Shown here: piece after piece, positions 1 through 8,312 of the stretch | Position numbering within the stretch: position 1 is the first letter of the stretch | Layout of the letters: each line of letters begins with the position of its first letter | NCBI GenBank assembly: GCA_020683205.1 | Contig: CP085689.1 | Coordinates: forward strand, 2,170,001-2,234,000 | Direction: 5' to 3' | From: Lentisphaerae bacterium WC36 | Lineage (GTDB): Bacteria; Verrucomicrobiota; Lentisphaeria; Victivallales; SZUA-371 | Length of the DNA stretch: 64,000 bases | Notes under the pieces: model-generated | What the model was told of the DNA's origin: nothing | Seen by the model: only the letters and a program-made list of their open reading frames with translations | Databases searched by the model: none | Program-made: the position numbers and the translations under genes

Positions 1-418
1 AAATTTTATTTAAGACCTGATCAACTGCTTTAGCTGCAGATAATGAAACATCATTAGCATCAACTAATTGATTCACCACATATTTTAAACGATTATTACT
101 ATCATAAACCCCTAACTGTAAAATTGATCCTGCCAACTGCCCTTTGATATAATACTCAGCAGTAATTTTGCTTTCAGCAGGTTTTAAATCAAACCAATTA
201 CACAATGTTAGCATTTTATTCACTTCATTATTCAATACTGAATTATTAGTAACTCCTAAAAAAACTGTAACTGGATTATCATTAGTCTTTGCAGATGCTT
301 TTTCAATATCATAAACCCCATCTTCAGCTTGGGTACTAACAGCAAACATATTTGAAAATGCCAATGCAGAAACAATACTTAACAATGATTTTTTTGCTAA
401 ATTCATATAAAAAGACAT
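1..418 (-). CDS. TolB-like exported protein, N-terminal part (cut by window edge)
   Basis: Reading the minus strand from an ATG at 418 gives about 139 open codons that run off the left edge. The ATG follows a good Shine-Dalgarno (AAGGAG, about 5 nt spacing). The protein starts with a basic stretch and a hydrophobic segment (LLSIVSALAFSNMFA), which I read as a signal peptide. After about residue 45 the pattern 'PVTVFLGV ... YYIKGQLAG ... AAKAVDQVL' resembles the N-terminal domain of TolB, the periplasmic partner of the Tol-Pal envelope system. The beta-propeller that would confirm this lies outside the window. The TolB call is an inference from pattern resemblance; that it is an exported protein is better supported. 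Confidence 0.55.
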   Translation of the reverse strand, partial: MSFYMNLAKKSLLSIVSALAFSNMFAVSTQAEDGVYDIEKASAKTNDNPVTVFLGVTNNSVLNNEVNKMLTLCNWFDLKPAESKITAEYYIKGQLAGSILQLGVYDSNNRLKYVVNQLVDANDVSLSAAKAVDQVLNKI

Positions 419-604
419 ATTTTCTCCTTTCCTAATTTTAAATTTTACATTTTTCGGTTATTTTAAAGAGGTAAATTTAAAAGTGATTAACTAAGTAAAT
501 CTCTCACTAATTTTTAATTACTATAAAGATTACACCTAATGTAAATACCTTTTATAATTAATTCAAGAGAGTTAATAGCTTAATAATGAAGAAATATGCA
601 ATTA

Positions 605-647
605 TTTTTTGCACTCTTTTACTAATTTTTAGAAAGAGTGCGAAAAA
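605..647. promoter_or_regulatory. 15-bp inverted repeat upstream of dinG
   Basis: The arms at 605-619 and 633-647 are complementary with one mismatch (core GCACTCTTT / AAAGAGTGC). They lie in the gap between the leftward TolB-like gene and dinG, just ahead of the dinG start. There is no T-tract on the dinG side. It could be an operator or a leader hairpin. No regulator can be named from the sequence. Confidence 0.35.
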
Positions 648-669
648 GATTTGAATTCAGGGTATAACA

Positions 670-2787
670 ATGATAAAAATTGCTGATAATTTTGTAGCAA
701 CAGAAAGCGCCATTGATGAAATCGAATATGATCAACTTGAGGAAAGTGAATTTAGTCATGAAAAAATTCATAGTTCTTTAGTTGAAGAAACACGTCATTT
801 TTTTATTCCAGATGGTGTGCTTTCAACTCACGCCAAATTTTCAGGACGAAAATATGAATATCGTGAACAACAAACAGAGATGGCATTAGCAACTTCAGAA
901 GCATTTAAAAAAAATCACAACCTTTGTGTTGAAGCGCCAACTGGAGTAGGTAAAAGTTTTGCATATTTAATTCCAGCAATCAACTACGCTGTAAATGAAG
1001 TTCGTCCTGTGATTATTACAACTGAAACAATCAACCTTCAAGAGCAATTAATTAATAAAGATATTCCATTAATCAAGTCAATTTTAAAGAAGGCAAAAAA
1101 AGATAATTATAACTTTAGAGCTGTAATTGCCAAAGGACGAAGCAATTATTTGTGTTATCGCCGCTTAGCGATTGCCACAGATGAACGTCAAAATGAAATC
1201 TTCACAATGAATTCCATGGCTGCAGATGCTAAGCGCATAGCAGAATGGGCGGTTGAAGATGCAGTTGAAGGATCAATGAGCGAGATAAAGTTTCGTTTTG
1301 ATGCCTCAGTATGGAGTTATTTGTGTAGCGAAGGCGGTAATTGTCGAGGTCCAAAGTGTGATTTCTTTAAAAAATGTTTTTACTGGAAAGCACGAAGGGA
1401 ATGGGATCGAGCAGATATTATTATAGCTAATCATGCATTATTTTTTACTGATATGAAAATTCGCTACATCGAAGAAGCTGAAGGTAATTTATTACCAGCA
1501 TACAGTGCGGTAATTGTCGACGAAGCACACGTTATTGAAGATACCGCGGCATCACAATTGGGAATTTTTGTTGCAGAAAGTGGTGTTAAATCATATTTAA
1601 ATCGTCTATATAATGCTGAAAACGGTAAAGGGTTGTTAGTTCGTTCAGGAGAATTAGCAACTAAAATTAGAGCAAAAATTGCAGAACTTTTTGAGGCATC
1701 TACAGCATTTTTTTCATTAATCAATAATTTATTTAACGAATTAAATGTTAATAATTCAGAAAATACCATCAGAGTTACAACTCCACATATTGTGCCAGAC
1801 ACATTAACGGAAATATTTGGCGATTTAAGTGATCTGTTAAATAAATACATTGAAGAATTGGCGTTTAATGAAGATGACGATTTTAAACAGGAAATGGAAG
1901 CACAATTACTTCGCTGTGATGGTTTTATTGCGATGATTTTTAATTTTTTAAACATGAGTTTAGAGTCACACGTTTATTGGTTAGAAAAAACTCTTGGGGT
2001 AAATAGTAATATTACGTTACAGTCTGCGCCTTTAGACGTTAATGATCACCTTTTTAGATTATTGTTTAACCAAGATCGTCCAGTGATCGTAACAAGCGCA
2101 ACGCTAGCAGTTAATGATTCGTTACAATATTTCCGTCAGCGTTCTGGGTATGCAAATGGAGGTGAATTAATTTTAGATTCACCATTTGATCCTAAGCAAT
2201 TAACTTTATATTTACCTAAATATATGCCAAATCCAAACGATACAAGTTTTGATGAAGCGGCAGCCAAACAAATTATTAATTTCACAAAAAAAACACATGG
2301 CAAAGCATTTGTGTTGTTTACAAGCTACCGCTCTTTGGTTAATTGTGCAGAATTAACTGAAGAATTTTTTGAAGATAACGATATAACTCAGTTAGTTCAA
2401 GGTCGTGACATGGGACGTAGTCGCATGGTTGAAATTTTTAAAGAAGATATTGATTCAGTATTATTTGGTACTACCAGTTTTTGGACTGGAGTAGACGTTC
2501 CAGGTGAAGCGTTAAGCAATGTTATTGTGACAAAATTACCGTTTGCCGTACCGAGTCACCCGTTAATTAAAGCACGTTGTGAAAAAATTGAAGCACAAAA
2601 TAAGAGTCCATTTTTCTATTATTCATTACCTGAAGCAATTTTAAAACTTCGTCAGGGTATTGGTAGATTAATTCGTAGTCGTCAAGATGAGGGTATTGTC
2701 GTACTTTTAGATAATCGTGTAACGACCAAAGGTTATGGTAAAACAATTCTTAATTCATTACCGCCTTTTCCAATTGAATATTTTTAA
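670..2787 (+). CDS. dinG: DinG/Rad3-type ATP-dependent DNA helicase
   Basis: This 705-residue protein has the ordered motifs of the XPD/Rad3/DinG superfamily 2 helicases: Walker A (APTGVGKS, residues 89-96), a cysteine group of the kind that holds an iron-sulfur cluster (GNCRGPKC...KKC, about 219-237), the DEAH box (VDEAH, about 283-287), a TSATL motif, and a C-terminal motif VI (RQGIGRLIRS, about 662-671). Family members unwind DNA 5'-to-3' in repair and at R-loops. The length fits DinG. The ATG at 670 has only a weak ribosome site. The gene appears to stand alone, since the next start has its own strong Shine-Dalgarno. The family call is secure; DinG rather than a YoaA-like paralogue is likely but not proven. 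Confidence 0.88.
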   Translation: MIKIADNFVATESAIDEIEYDQLEESEFSHEKIHSSLVEETRHFFIPDGVLSTHAKFSGRKYEYREQQTEMALATSEAFKKNHNLCVEAPTGVGKSFAYLIPAINYAVNEVRPVIITTETINLQEQLINKDIPLIKSILKKAKKDNYNFRAVIAKGRSNYLCYRRLAIATDERQNEIFTMNSMAADAKRIAEWAVEDAVEGSMSEIKFRFDASVWSYLCSEGGNCRGPKCDFFKKCFYWKARREWDRADIIIANHALFFTDMKIRYIEEAEGNLLPAYSAVIVDEAHVIEDTAASQLGIFVAESGVKSYLNRLYNAENGKGLLVRSGELATKIRAKIAELFEASTAFFSLINNLFNELNVNNSENTIRVTTPHIVPDTLTEIFGDLSDLLNKYIEELAFNEDDDFKQEMEAQLLRCDGFIAMIFNFLNMSLESHVYWLEKTLGVNSNITLQSAPLDVNDHLFRLLFNQDRPVIVTSATLAVNDSLQYFRQRSGYANGGELILDSPFDPKQLTLYLPKYMPNPNDTSFDEAAAKQIINFTKKTHGKAFVLFTSYRSLVNCAELTEEFFEDNDITQLVQGRDMGRSRMVEIFKEDIDSVLFGTTSFWTGVDVPGEALSNVIVTKLPFAVPSHPLIKARCEKIEAQNKSPFFYYSLPEAILKLRQGIGRLIRSRQDEGIVVLLDNRVTTKGYGKTILNSLPPFPIEYF

Positions 2788-2877
2788 TTTTTAAACAATT
2801 CAATATTTGAAATAAATCTCCCATTATAGTAGTTTAAGTTGTACAATCTAAAAACAAAAATTCATAAGGAGAACACC

Positions 2878-3606
2878 ATGAAGTCAAAAAAATTTTTTAA
2901 TTTCACCGAATTAATTGTAGTTATCACCGTCATCATAATTGCCTTAATGTTTTTATTCCCATTTTTAACAGGTCATCAACCTTACAGAAGAGAAAAGGCT
3001 CGCCAAATAGCTTGTGCCAGCAACCTTAAACAGATTGGGACAGGCATTTGTATGTATGCATTAGAAAATGATGACAAGCTCCCTGCCGCAACTCTACCAA
3101 AAGAAAAAACTTTTGATGGTAATAAACTCTTAAAGAAATACAAGATTAGTGACACAAATTATTTTGCTGGAACAAATTTGGCAGGTACTTCTGCCGGAAA
3201 CTTTGAAGAATTGCGCCTTTCTGGGATCTTGAAAGATGCTAAAATTTACAAGTGTCCATCATCTATTGATACAACTGGAACAATGGACATAGCATTAAAA
3301 AATGATGAATATTCTTATGCTTATGCAGTTGGCTTGGTCGTAGGTTCAAGTTTAATTATGGGCATGCCTGATTCTGGCGTTGTTGCTGATGTTATTGAAG
3401 GTAAAAACGTCAATCACGAAAATTATGGAAATACTTTATTTCTAGATGCTCATGTTATGGGGCAAAATGAAGTAACTTGGTATAAAAATAGTGGCATGTG
3501 GCAAAACAAGGCACCTACAAAAATGTTACAAACAACTGATGAGATGTTTAATGACTCAACCCTTCACCCAACCCCAACTGTAAAAAATGAAACTGAAAAA
3601 AATTAA
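2878..3606 (+). CDS. Type II pseudopilin-like protein (N-methylation/H-X9-D type), copy 1
   Basis: The start is the ATG at 2878, preceded by AAGGAG; an upstream TTG lacks a ribosome site. The protein (242 aa) opens with a short basic leader, then FNFTELIVVI and a hydrophobic helix. This is the prepilin pattern with Glu at +5 if cleavage falls before FNFTE. A CASNLKQIG motif follows at about residue 45, as in the pseudopilin-like proteins abundant in Lentisphaerota and Planctomycetes. Near the C terminus HENYGNTLFLDAHV has the spacing of the H-X9-DG motif, with Ala in place of Gly. The protein probably sits in the envelope and may be processed by a prepilin peptidase; its substrate is unknown. 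It overlaps the next gene by 20 nt and is its close paralogue. Confidence 0.8.
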   Translation: MKSKKFFNFTELIVVITVIIIALMFLFPFLTGHQPYRREKARQIACASNLKQIGTGICMYALENDDKLPAATLPKEKTFDGNKLLKKYKISDTNYFAGTNLAGTSAGNFEELRLSGILKDAKIYKCPSSIDTTGTMDIALKNDEYSYAYAVGLVVGSSLIMGMPDSGVVADVIEGKNVNHENYGNTLFLDAHVMGQNEVTWYKNSGMWQNKAPTKMLQTTDEMFNDSTLHPTPTVKNETEKN

Positions 3607-4336
3607 TTATTTTAATCTTACGGAATTAATTGTTATAATTTTTATTTTGTTAATTATTACAATTCTGACGGTTCCACTACTAGAGCCTACATGTCGACCT
3701 CGTGAAAGAAAAATTTCTTGCGCTAGTAATCTAAAAGTAATTGGCACAGCATTAATTATGTACTCATTAGAACATGATGACCAATTTCCAAGAACTACTG
3801 CACCAAAAGCAACTTATTATAATAGAGATAGACTATTAAAAAATTATAATATTGCTAATAACGATTACTTCACAGGTACTAATTTAGCGGGAACCTCTGC
3901 TGGGAACTTTGAAGAATTGCGCCTTGATGGAGTATTAAAAGATACAACAGCTTTTCTTTGTCCACAATCAAGTGATAACGCTGCAAAAAAAGATAAAGCG
4001 ATGAAGTATGAACAAACTTCTTACGCCTATGCTTTTGGCATGGTTGCTAACGAAAATATTACAAAGATGACTCCAGATTCAGGAGTGGTTGCTGACGCAA
4101 TTGATAGTAAATTGAACAACCCAAAAACCAATCATGAAAATTTTGGGAATATTCTTTATTTAGATATTCATGTTGCTGGCTACAAAGGAGCAACTTGGTA
4201 TAAAAATAGTGGCATGTGGCAAAACAAGGCACCTACAAAAATATTACAAACAACTGATGAAATGTTTAATGATTCAACCCTTCATTCAACACCGACTATG
4301 CCAATTCAAAAAACTAAAATTGAAACTACTCCATAA
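3587..4336 (+). CDS. Type II pseudopilin-like protein, copy 2
   Basis: This 249-aa paralogue starts at an ATG inside the last 20 nt of copy 1, so translation is probably coupled. It has the same layout: a basic leader, FNLTELIVII with Glu at +5, a hydrophobic helix, CASNLKVIG, a shared central TNLAGTSAGNFEELRL block, and a C-terminal HENFGNILYLDIHV that keeps H-X9-D but has Ile where the family usually has Gly. The two proteins also share a nearly identical tail (WYKNSGMWQNKAPTK), evidence of a recent tandem duplication. The role is unknown beyond membership of the pseudopilin-like exported family. Confidence 0.8.
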   Translation: MKLKKINYFNLTELIVIIFILLIITILTVPLLEPTCRPRERKISCASNLKVIGTALIMYSLEHDDQFPRTTAPKATYYNRDRLLKNYNIANNDYFTGTNLAGTSAGNFEELRLDGVLKDTTAFLCPQSSDNAAKKDKAMKYEQTSYAYAFGMVANENITKMTPDSGVVADAIDSKLNNPKTNHENFGNILYLDIHVAGYKGATWYKNSGMWQNKAPTKILQTTDEMFNDSTLHSTPTMPIQKTKIETTP

Positions 4337-4375
4337 AAAAACAAATAGATTCATAAAAAATTTTCTAATTAATTG

Positions 4376-4416
4376 ACCATATCAAAATAGATTTCAACTA
4401 ATTGATATGGTTTTTT
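4376..4416 (+). terminator. Rho-independent terminator after pseudopilin pair
   Basis: ACCATATCAA (4376-4385) pairs perfectly with TTGATATGGT (4402-4411) and is followed by a T-tract. It lies 40 nt after the second pseudopilin gene. Confidence 0.85.
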
Positions 4417-4471
4417 ATGTAATTTTTATGCTCAAAACAAAAAAATAATAATATTTATGCCAAAATATTGC

Positions 4472-4514
4472 TTGCATTGTTTTATATTTACCAGTATACT
4501 GTATTATAGTATAC
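4472..4514 (+). promoter_or_regulatory. Sigma-70-type promoter with overlapping palindromic operator (PadR operon)
   Basis: A -35-like TTGCAT (4472-4477) and a -10 TATACT (4495-4500) are 17 bp apart. A perfect 7-bp inverted repeat, GTATACT (4494-4500), N7, AGTATAC (4508-4514), overlaps the -10. It precedes an operon that encodes a PadR regulator, a family that usually represses its own operon through palindromes of this size. The operator role is inferred. Confidence 0.6.
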
Positions 4515-4614
4515 CACAAAAAATAATAGTCAAAGATAGGTCATACAAAGAAAGTAGTACTCGTTATTAAAATTAATTAATGTAGTTTTAACCTTTATTA
4601 ACAAGGAGAAAAAA

Positions 4615-5583
4615 ATGTTTACTAGGATTTCAAGAAAAAAAAGCTGGCTTGCAAAAACTGCTGTTTTATTCACATCTGTATATCTAACAACAGTAATCAC
4701 AGCGTGTTCAACAACCAATAAAGATGCAAAAGCACCAAAAATTGTTGCGACTTACCCTAAAAATTTAACCAATGATGTGCCGTTCGGCAAAATGCAAGTT
4801 TCAGTAACTTTTGATCAAGCAATGGGTTCGGGTTATTCATGGTGTAGTAACAGCAAATTTGCAATACCACAAAGTGAGTATAGACCTTATTACTCAAAAG
4901 ATTTAAAAACTTGCTATCGAGATGTTGTTCTTGAACCAGATACAATTTATTATACCTCTTTCAATGCGAAAAAATTTGAATCTTTTAGAGCAAAAGACAC
5001 CAAAAAACCTTCAAAACCATACGTTTTAATTTTTGCAACTAAAACTCTCAACGGTAAACCAGGAACTATTCCTCAAGAAATAATTGATAAAGTAAACGCT
5101 CAAAATAATTGTTCAGAAGGTATCAAAAAATTTGTTGAGGAAAAAGAAAATAGAAATAATCTTAATAAAAAACCAATTAGTTTAAACAGACCTAAGATTG
5201 TAAAGACATACCCAAAAACTCTAACAAATAATGTTGACGCTGGAGCAATTACTTTAAGCGTTGAATTTGATCAAAAAATGGTCGATGGAGCTTGGAGTTG
5301 GTGCAATATTTCTCAAGACACATTTCCATTGGGTGATAATAAACCATTTTTTAATGAAGATAAAAAAATCTGTAAATTAAAAGCAACTGTAGAACCTGGA
5401 AAAGTTTACTGGATTGGTTTTAATAGTACTCGCTACAATTCATTTAGCAGTGCATCAAAATATAACTTTAGAGCAATGCCATATATTTTAGTATTCGCAA
5501 CTAAAGATAAAAATGGCAAACCAACTCCGATTCCAGAAAAATATATAAATGCAGTGAAAAAAGTTAATGAATCTCAACAATAA
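4615..5583 (+). CDS. Lipoprotein with two bacterial Ig-like (Big_5/SbsA-like) repeats
   Basis: The ATG has a strong ribosome site (AAGGAG). A basic N terminus and hydrophobic segment end in a lipobox (VITAC, Cys31). The rest is two repeats of about 115 residues (about 40-155 and 195-310). Each begins 'PKIV.TYPK.LTN.V..G...L.V.FDQ.M' and ends '..PYILVFATK..NGKPTPIPEKYI', the outline of the Ig-like domains found in SbsA and many surface proteins. Both repeats hold a SWC and a later Cys that could form a disulfide. The gene is first in a three-gene operon, and its repeats are paralogous to the external part of the third protein. A sensor or surface-binding role is inferred; the ligand is unknown. 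Confidence 0.7.
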   Translation: MFTRISRKKSWLAKTAVLFTSVYLTTVITACSTTNKDAKAPKIVATYPKNLTNDVPFGKMQVSVTFDQAMGSGYSWCSNSKFAIPQSEYRPYYSKDLKTCYRDVVLEPDTIYYTSFNAKKFESFRAKDTKKPSKPYVLIFATKTLNGKPGTIPQEIIDKVNAQNNCSEGIKKFVEEKENRNNLNKKPISLNRPKIVKTYPKTLTNNVDAGAITLSVEFDQKMVDGAWSWCNISQDTFPLGDNKPFFNEDKKICKLKATVEPGKVYWIGFNSTRYNSFSSASKYNFRAMPYILVFATKDKNGKPTPIPEKYINAVKKVNESQQ

Positions 5584-5609
5584 TGAAAAAATTATTAAGG
5601 AGTTTAACT

Positions 5610-5945
5610 ATGAGTTTTAATAATTGGCAAAGCCAAATGCGTAAAGGGTTATTGAACATTATCATTTTGAATGTTTTAAAACACAAGCGCTGCCATGGCT
5701 ATGAAATGGTAAAAATATTGGATAAAACCATGAATGTATCGCTTAGTGCGGGTAATATCTACCCAGTACTAGCACGCATGAAAAAAGATAATTTAGTTGA
5801 TTCTGAAAATCAAGTTTCAAAGGATGGCCCTCCAAGAAAATACTTTTTTTTAACTTCAGCCGGAGAAGCGGAATTAGAAAAAATGAACCAACACTTCGAA
5901 AATATTTTTAACAACCTCGAATCAATTAAAAAAGGAGTACTATAA
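5610..5945 (+). CDS. PadR-family transcriptional regulator
   Basis: I chose the ATG at 5610 because AAGGAG lies 7 nt upstream; an upstream in-frame ATG at 5583 lacks a ribosome site. The 111-aa protein has the PadR winged-helix pattern: a first helix with LLNIIILNVL, then CHGYEMVKIL, a recognition region SAGNIYPVLARM, and a wing with GPPRKYFFLTSAGEAEL. PadR proteins are mostly repressors of membrane or stress genes. The stop codon overlaps the next ATG (TAATG), and the next gene encodes a HAAS-type protein, a known partner of PadR regulators. It probably binds the palindrome at 4494-4514. Confidence 0.88.
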   Translation: MSFNNWQSQMRKGLLNIIILNVLKHKRCHGYEMVKILDKTMNVSLSAGNIYPVLARMKKDNLVDSENQVSKDGPPRKYFFLTSAGEAELEKMNQHFENIFNNLESIKKGVL

Positions 5946-7123
5946 TGAATGATATTGAACATAAATGGCAGAAAGCACGCAAAAAATATCTTAAGGATTT
6001 AAAGAAAATCTTAAATTATTCAAAATCAAAATCAAAAAAAGAGATTCTCGAAAATGTTGCTTTACATTTAGATGAACAATATGCTGAAATGGCTAATGAT
6101 AAAAATTTTGATAACCATAATATTGCTGAAATCATCAAAAATATGGGTAACGTCGAAGATTATGTTGAGGATTACCAAACACCTTCACTAAGCAAATTAC
6201 GTTTTCGCAAACTTCTGCGTGTCATATTCGGAACAATAATTTTTATTTCAGTTGGACTAATTGCATTTATTGGTTATAGAATGTTATTGTTTAAATTTGG
6301 CTCTCAGCCAGTTGTTGTTGAAACCTACCCAGCACAATTAGCAAATGATGTTCCTTTCGGAAAAGTTAAACTTCATGTAAAATATGACCAAAGTATGGCG
6401 GGAGGTTATTCATGGTGTCATACCTCTGATATAGCTCGCCCTAGAGGGACCAAGCGCCCATATTATAGTAACGACAGAAAAACCTGCTACTACGAGGCAA
6501 TTCTTGAACCAAGCACCGTATATTATATTAAATTTAATAGCAAAGGATATGAGGCATTTAGATCTCAAAAATCTTTTAAGGCTGCAAAATACCATACCTT
6601 AATTTTTGCTACAAAATCTGTTGATGGAAAATCAACAAAAATTGCTCAAAAATATATTGATATGGTTAATGAAAATAATAATAATAATGTTAAGAAAACA
6701 GATCAAAAAGATAAAAAAGTTAAACGTTTTTCTATTCCAAAAGTGGTAAAAACATTTCCTAAAACATTGAGTAATGATGTTAATTTTGGCGATGTGACTT
6801 TAAGTGTGGAGTTTGATCAAAAAATGATTAATCGTTCATGGTCATGGTGCTATAAAGACAAAACAATGTATCCAGAGATTACTGGAACTCCATATTATGA
6901 TAAAGAACGCAAAGTTTGTAATATGACGGCAAAATTAGAACCGGGAAAAATATATTGGATTGGACTTAATACAGGGCTAAATACTAATTTTAAAAGCGAA
7001 TCGCATGAATTTGCAGCAACACCATACATCTTGCTATTCTCGACAAAAACTAAAGATGGAAAACCAACTCCTATACCAGAGAAATTTCAAAAAGTAGCAA
7101 AAGCAATAAATGATAATCAATAA
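5945..7123 (+). CDS. HAAS-domain membrane protein with two external Ig-like repeats
   Basis: This 392-aa protein has a charged helical N-terminal domain (about 1-80) resembling the HAAS/DUF1700 domain encoded beside PadR genes, one membrane helix (about 88-112), and then two Ig-like repeats (about 120-230 and 260-385) paralogous to those in the lipoprotein two genes upstream, including the SWC and C(Y/N) positions. I infer that the repeats face the periplasm and the HAAS domain the cytoplasm, so the protein could pass an envelope signal to the PadR regulator. Translation is coupled to padR by a 1-nt overlap. A strong terminator follows. Confidence 0.75.
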   Translation: MNDIEHKWQKARKKYLKDLKKILNYSKSKSKKEILENVALHLDEQYAEMANDKNFDNHNIAEIIKNMGNVEDYVEDYQTPSLSKLRFRKLLRVIFGTIIFISVGLIAFIGYRMLLFKFGSQPVVVETYPAQLANDVPFGKVKLHVKYDQSMAGGYSWCHTSDIARPRGTKRPYYSNDRKTCYYEAILEPSTVYYIKFNSKGYEAFRSQKSFKAAKYHTLIFATKSVDGKSTKIAQKYIDMVNENNNNNVKKTDQKDKKVKRFSIPKVVKTFPKTLSNDVNFGDVTLSVEFDQKMINRSWSWCYKDKTMYPEITGTPYYDKERKVCNMTAKLEPGKIYWIGLNTGLNTNFKSESHEFAATPYILLFSTKTKDGKPTPIPEKFQKVAKAINDNQ

Positions 7124-7142
7124 ATTATTAAACAAATAAAAC

Positions 7143-7185
7143 TACGTCATCAATCGTTATAGCCCGATTGATGACGTAATTTTTT
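7143..7185 (+). terminator. Rho-independent terminator of PadR operon
   Basis: TACGTCATCAATCG (7143-7156) pairs perfectly with CGATTGATGACGTA (7165-7178), followed by a run of T (7180-7185). Confidence 0.9.
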
Positions 7186-7201
7186 ACAAGGAAAATTAAA
7201 T

Positions 7202-7629
7202 ATGAGAAAATCAATGTTATATAAATTTTTTAGGATTGGAAAAATTCCTCTAAAAATTCGCAAAACATTTAATGAAAATAAAATTAAGTTTAAAGAAGAA
7301 GGAATTAAAACATCAGTAATATTCACAAAATTTATGTCAAAAAATCATACAACCCTTTACCGCAAAATGATTGGTTCTTCAGCAATTTTATAACTGACGA
7401 TAAATTTATTATTCATACAAATTTCACTAATATAGTCAATGTACTTCTCGATCATAAAAAATTTAAAACATTAATTATTTCAATACCAAAACAAAACCTT
7501 TTACTGATTAAATTTAATGCTGAAAATTTTAACAATTCACAAAAAGGAGATATTAAAATAAATCTCAAAACAGAAAATGATCAAAAGTTATTACATTTAT
7601 TAAATATAACATTAATTAATAATTTTTAA
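7202..7629 (+). pseudogene. Frameshifted gene of unknown function
   Basis: An ATG at 7202 with a nearby AAGGA opens a 63-codon frame ending at 7393. A second frame, open from about 7320 to the stop at 7627-7629, continues with plausible protein (NPLPQNDWFFSNFITDDKF...). Joining the frames near 7330-7380 gives one protein of about 140 residues ending in a stretch of alternating hydrophobic strands. I read this as a single gene broken by a frameshift. I recognise no family. The alternative is a genuine 63-aa protein and chance openness downstream. Confidence 0.4.
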
Positions 7630-8007
7630 TGTGCTTTTATCTTGATTTTTTGGAAACTGTTGAAAAAATAATGGACATTAACTATAAGATAAAACTTGGT
7701 AAAAACATAATTTTAGACATTAAAGCACTTCTTATTTATCTTTTTTTCAACTTAGCTGAGGTATTTTATTTTTTTAAATCAACTACTATATTACAAATTT
7801 GTTGCAAAGAATTAAAGTCTGCAAATGGATACATTGAATAATATCGAAATAAAAAATATTTTGCCTTTTCAACGAAATTAAATCTACTAATTATCATTAA
7901 TACTATTCAAAATGATACTGTTATAGTGAAAATCACTTCATTGTATAATTGCATCGAAAAACAATCACAATAAAGATAATTAGAAATACTTAAACAAGCA
8001 AATGACG
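7630..8007. other. 378-bp stretch without a supported gene
   Basis: A 70-codon frame at 7629-7841 begins exactly at the end of the preceding broken gene, lacks a ribosome site and has the composition of AT-rich noncoding DNA. I see no RNA, repeat or terminator that I can support. Confidence 0.4.
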
Positions 8008-8235
8008 TCATTTCCAAACAACTTTTTTATCACTTGAAATTTCAAATTCACAATTAAACTTTAATAGTAATCTATTAAATAAATCCCAATCCGATTTTTC
8101 CGCCACCACTTTAGGATCTATACAGTCATCATAATAAAACCATAACAAATCTACAAAATAATAAACTACGTCATCATCAGAAGTAATTTTAAACAAAATA
8201 TCATTTAACTCAAATGCAGTGATTTCTTCATTCAC
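8008..8235 (-). CDS. Small acidic protein of a conserved but uncharacterised family
   Basis: The frame is open from about 8298 to 8008. From memory, the stretch LIDAIRKYVNEEITAFELND followed by VDLLWFYYDDC and a W-D-x-F-x-R-L-L-L motif resembles small proteins of about 90-100 aa found in several Gram-negative bacteria. The conserved part begins upstream of the only standard start (GTG at 8235): RRARVALIDAIRKY lies in the same frame, but no ATG, GTG or TTG with a ribosome site precedes it (the codon at 8298 is ATA after a stop). Either the start codon is lost or the protein is shorter here. Function is unknown. Confidence 0.5.
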   Translation of the reverse strand: MNEEITAFELNDILFKITSDDDVVYYFVDLLWFYYDDCIDPKVVAEKSDWDLFNRLLLKFNCEFEISSDKKVVWK

Positions 8236-8312
8236 ATACTTTCTAATAGCATCAATTAAAGCAACCCGAGCGCGTCTATCATTATTTACTCCCCATATTT
8301 ATTATTCCCTAT

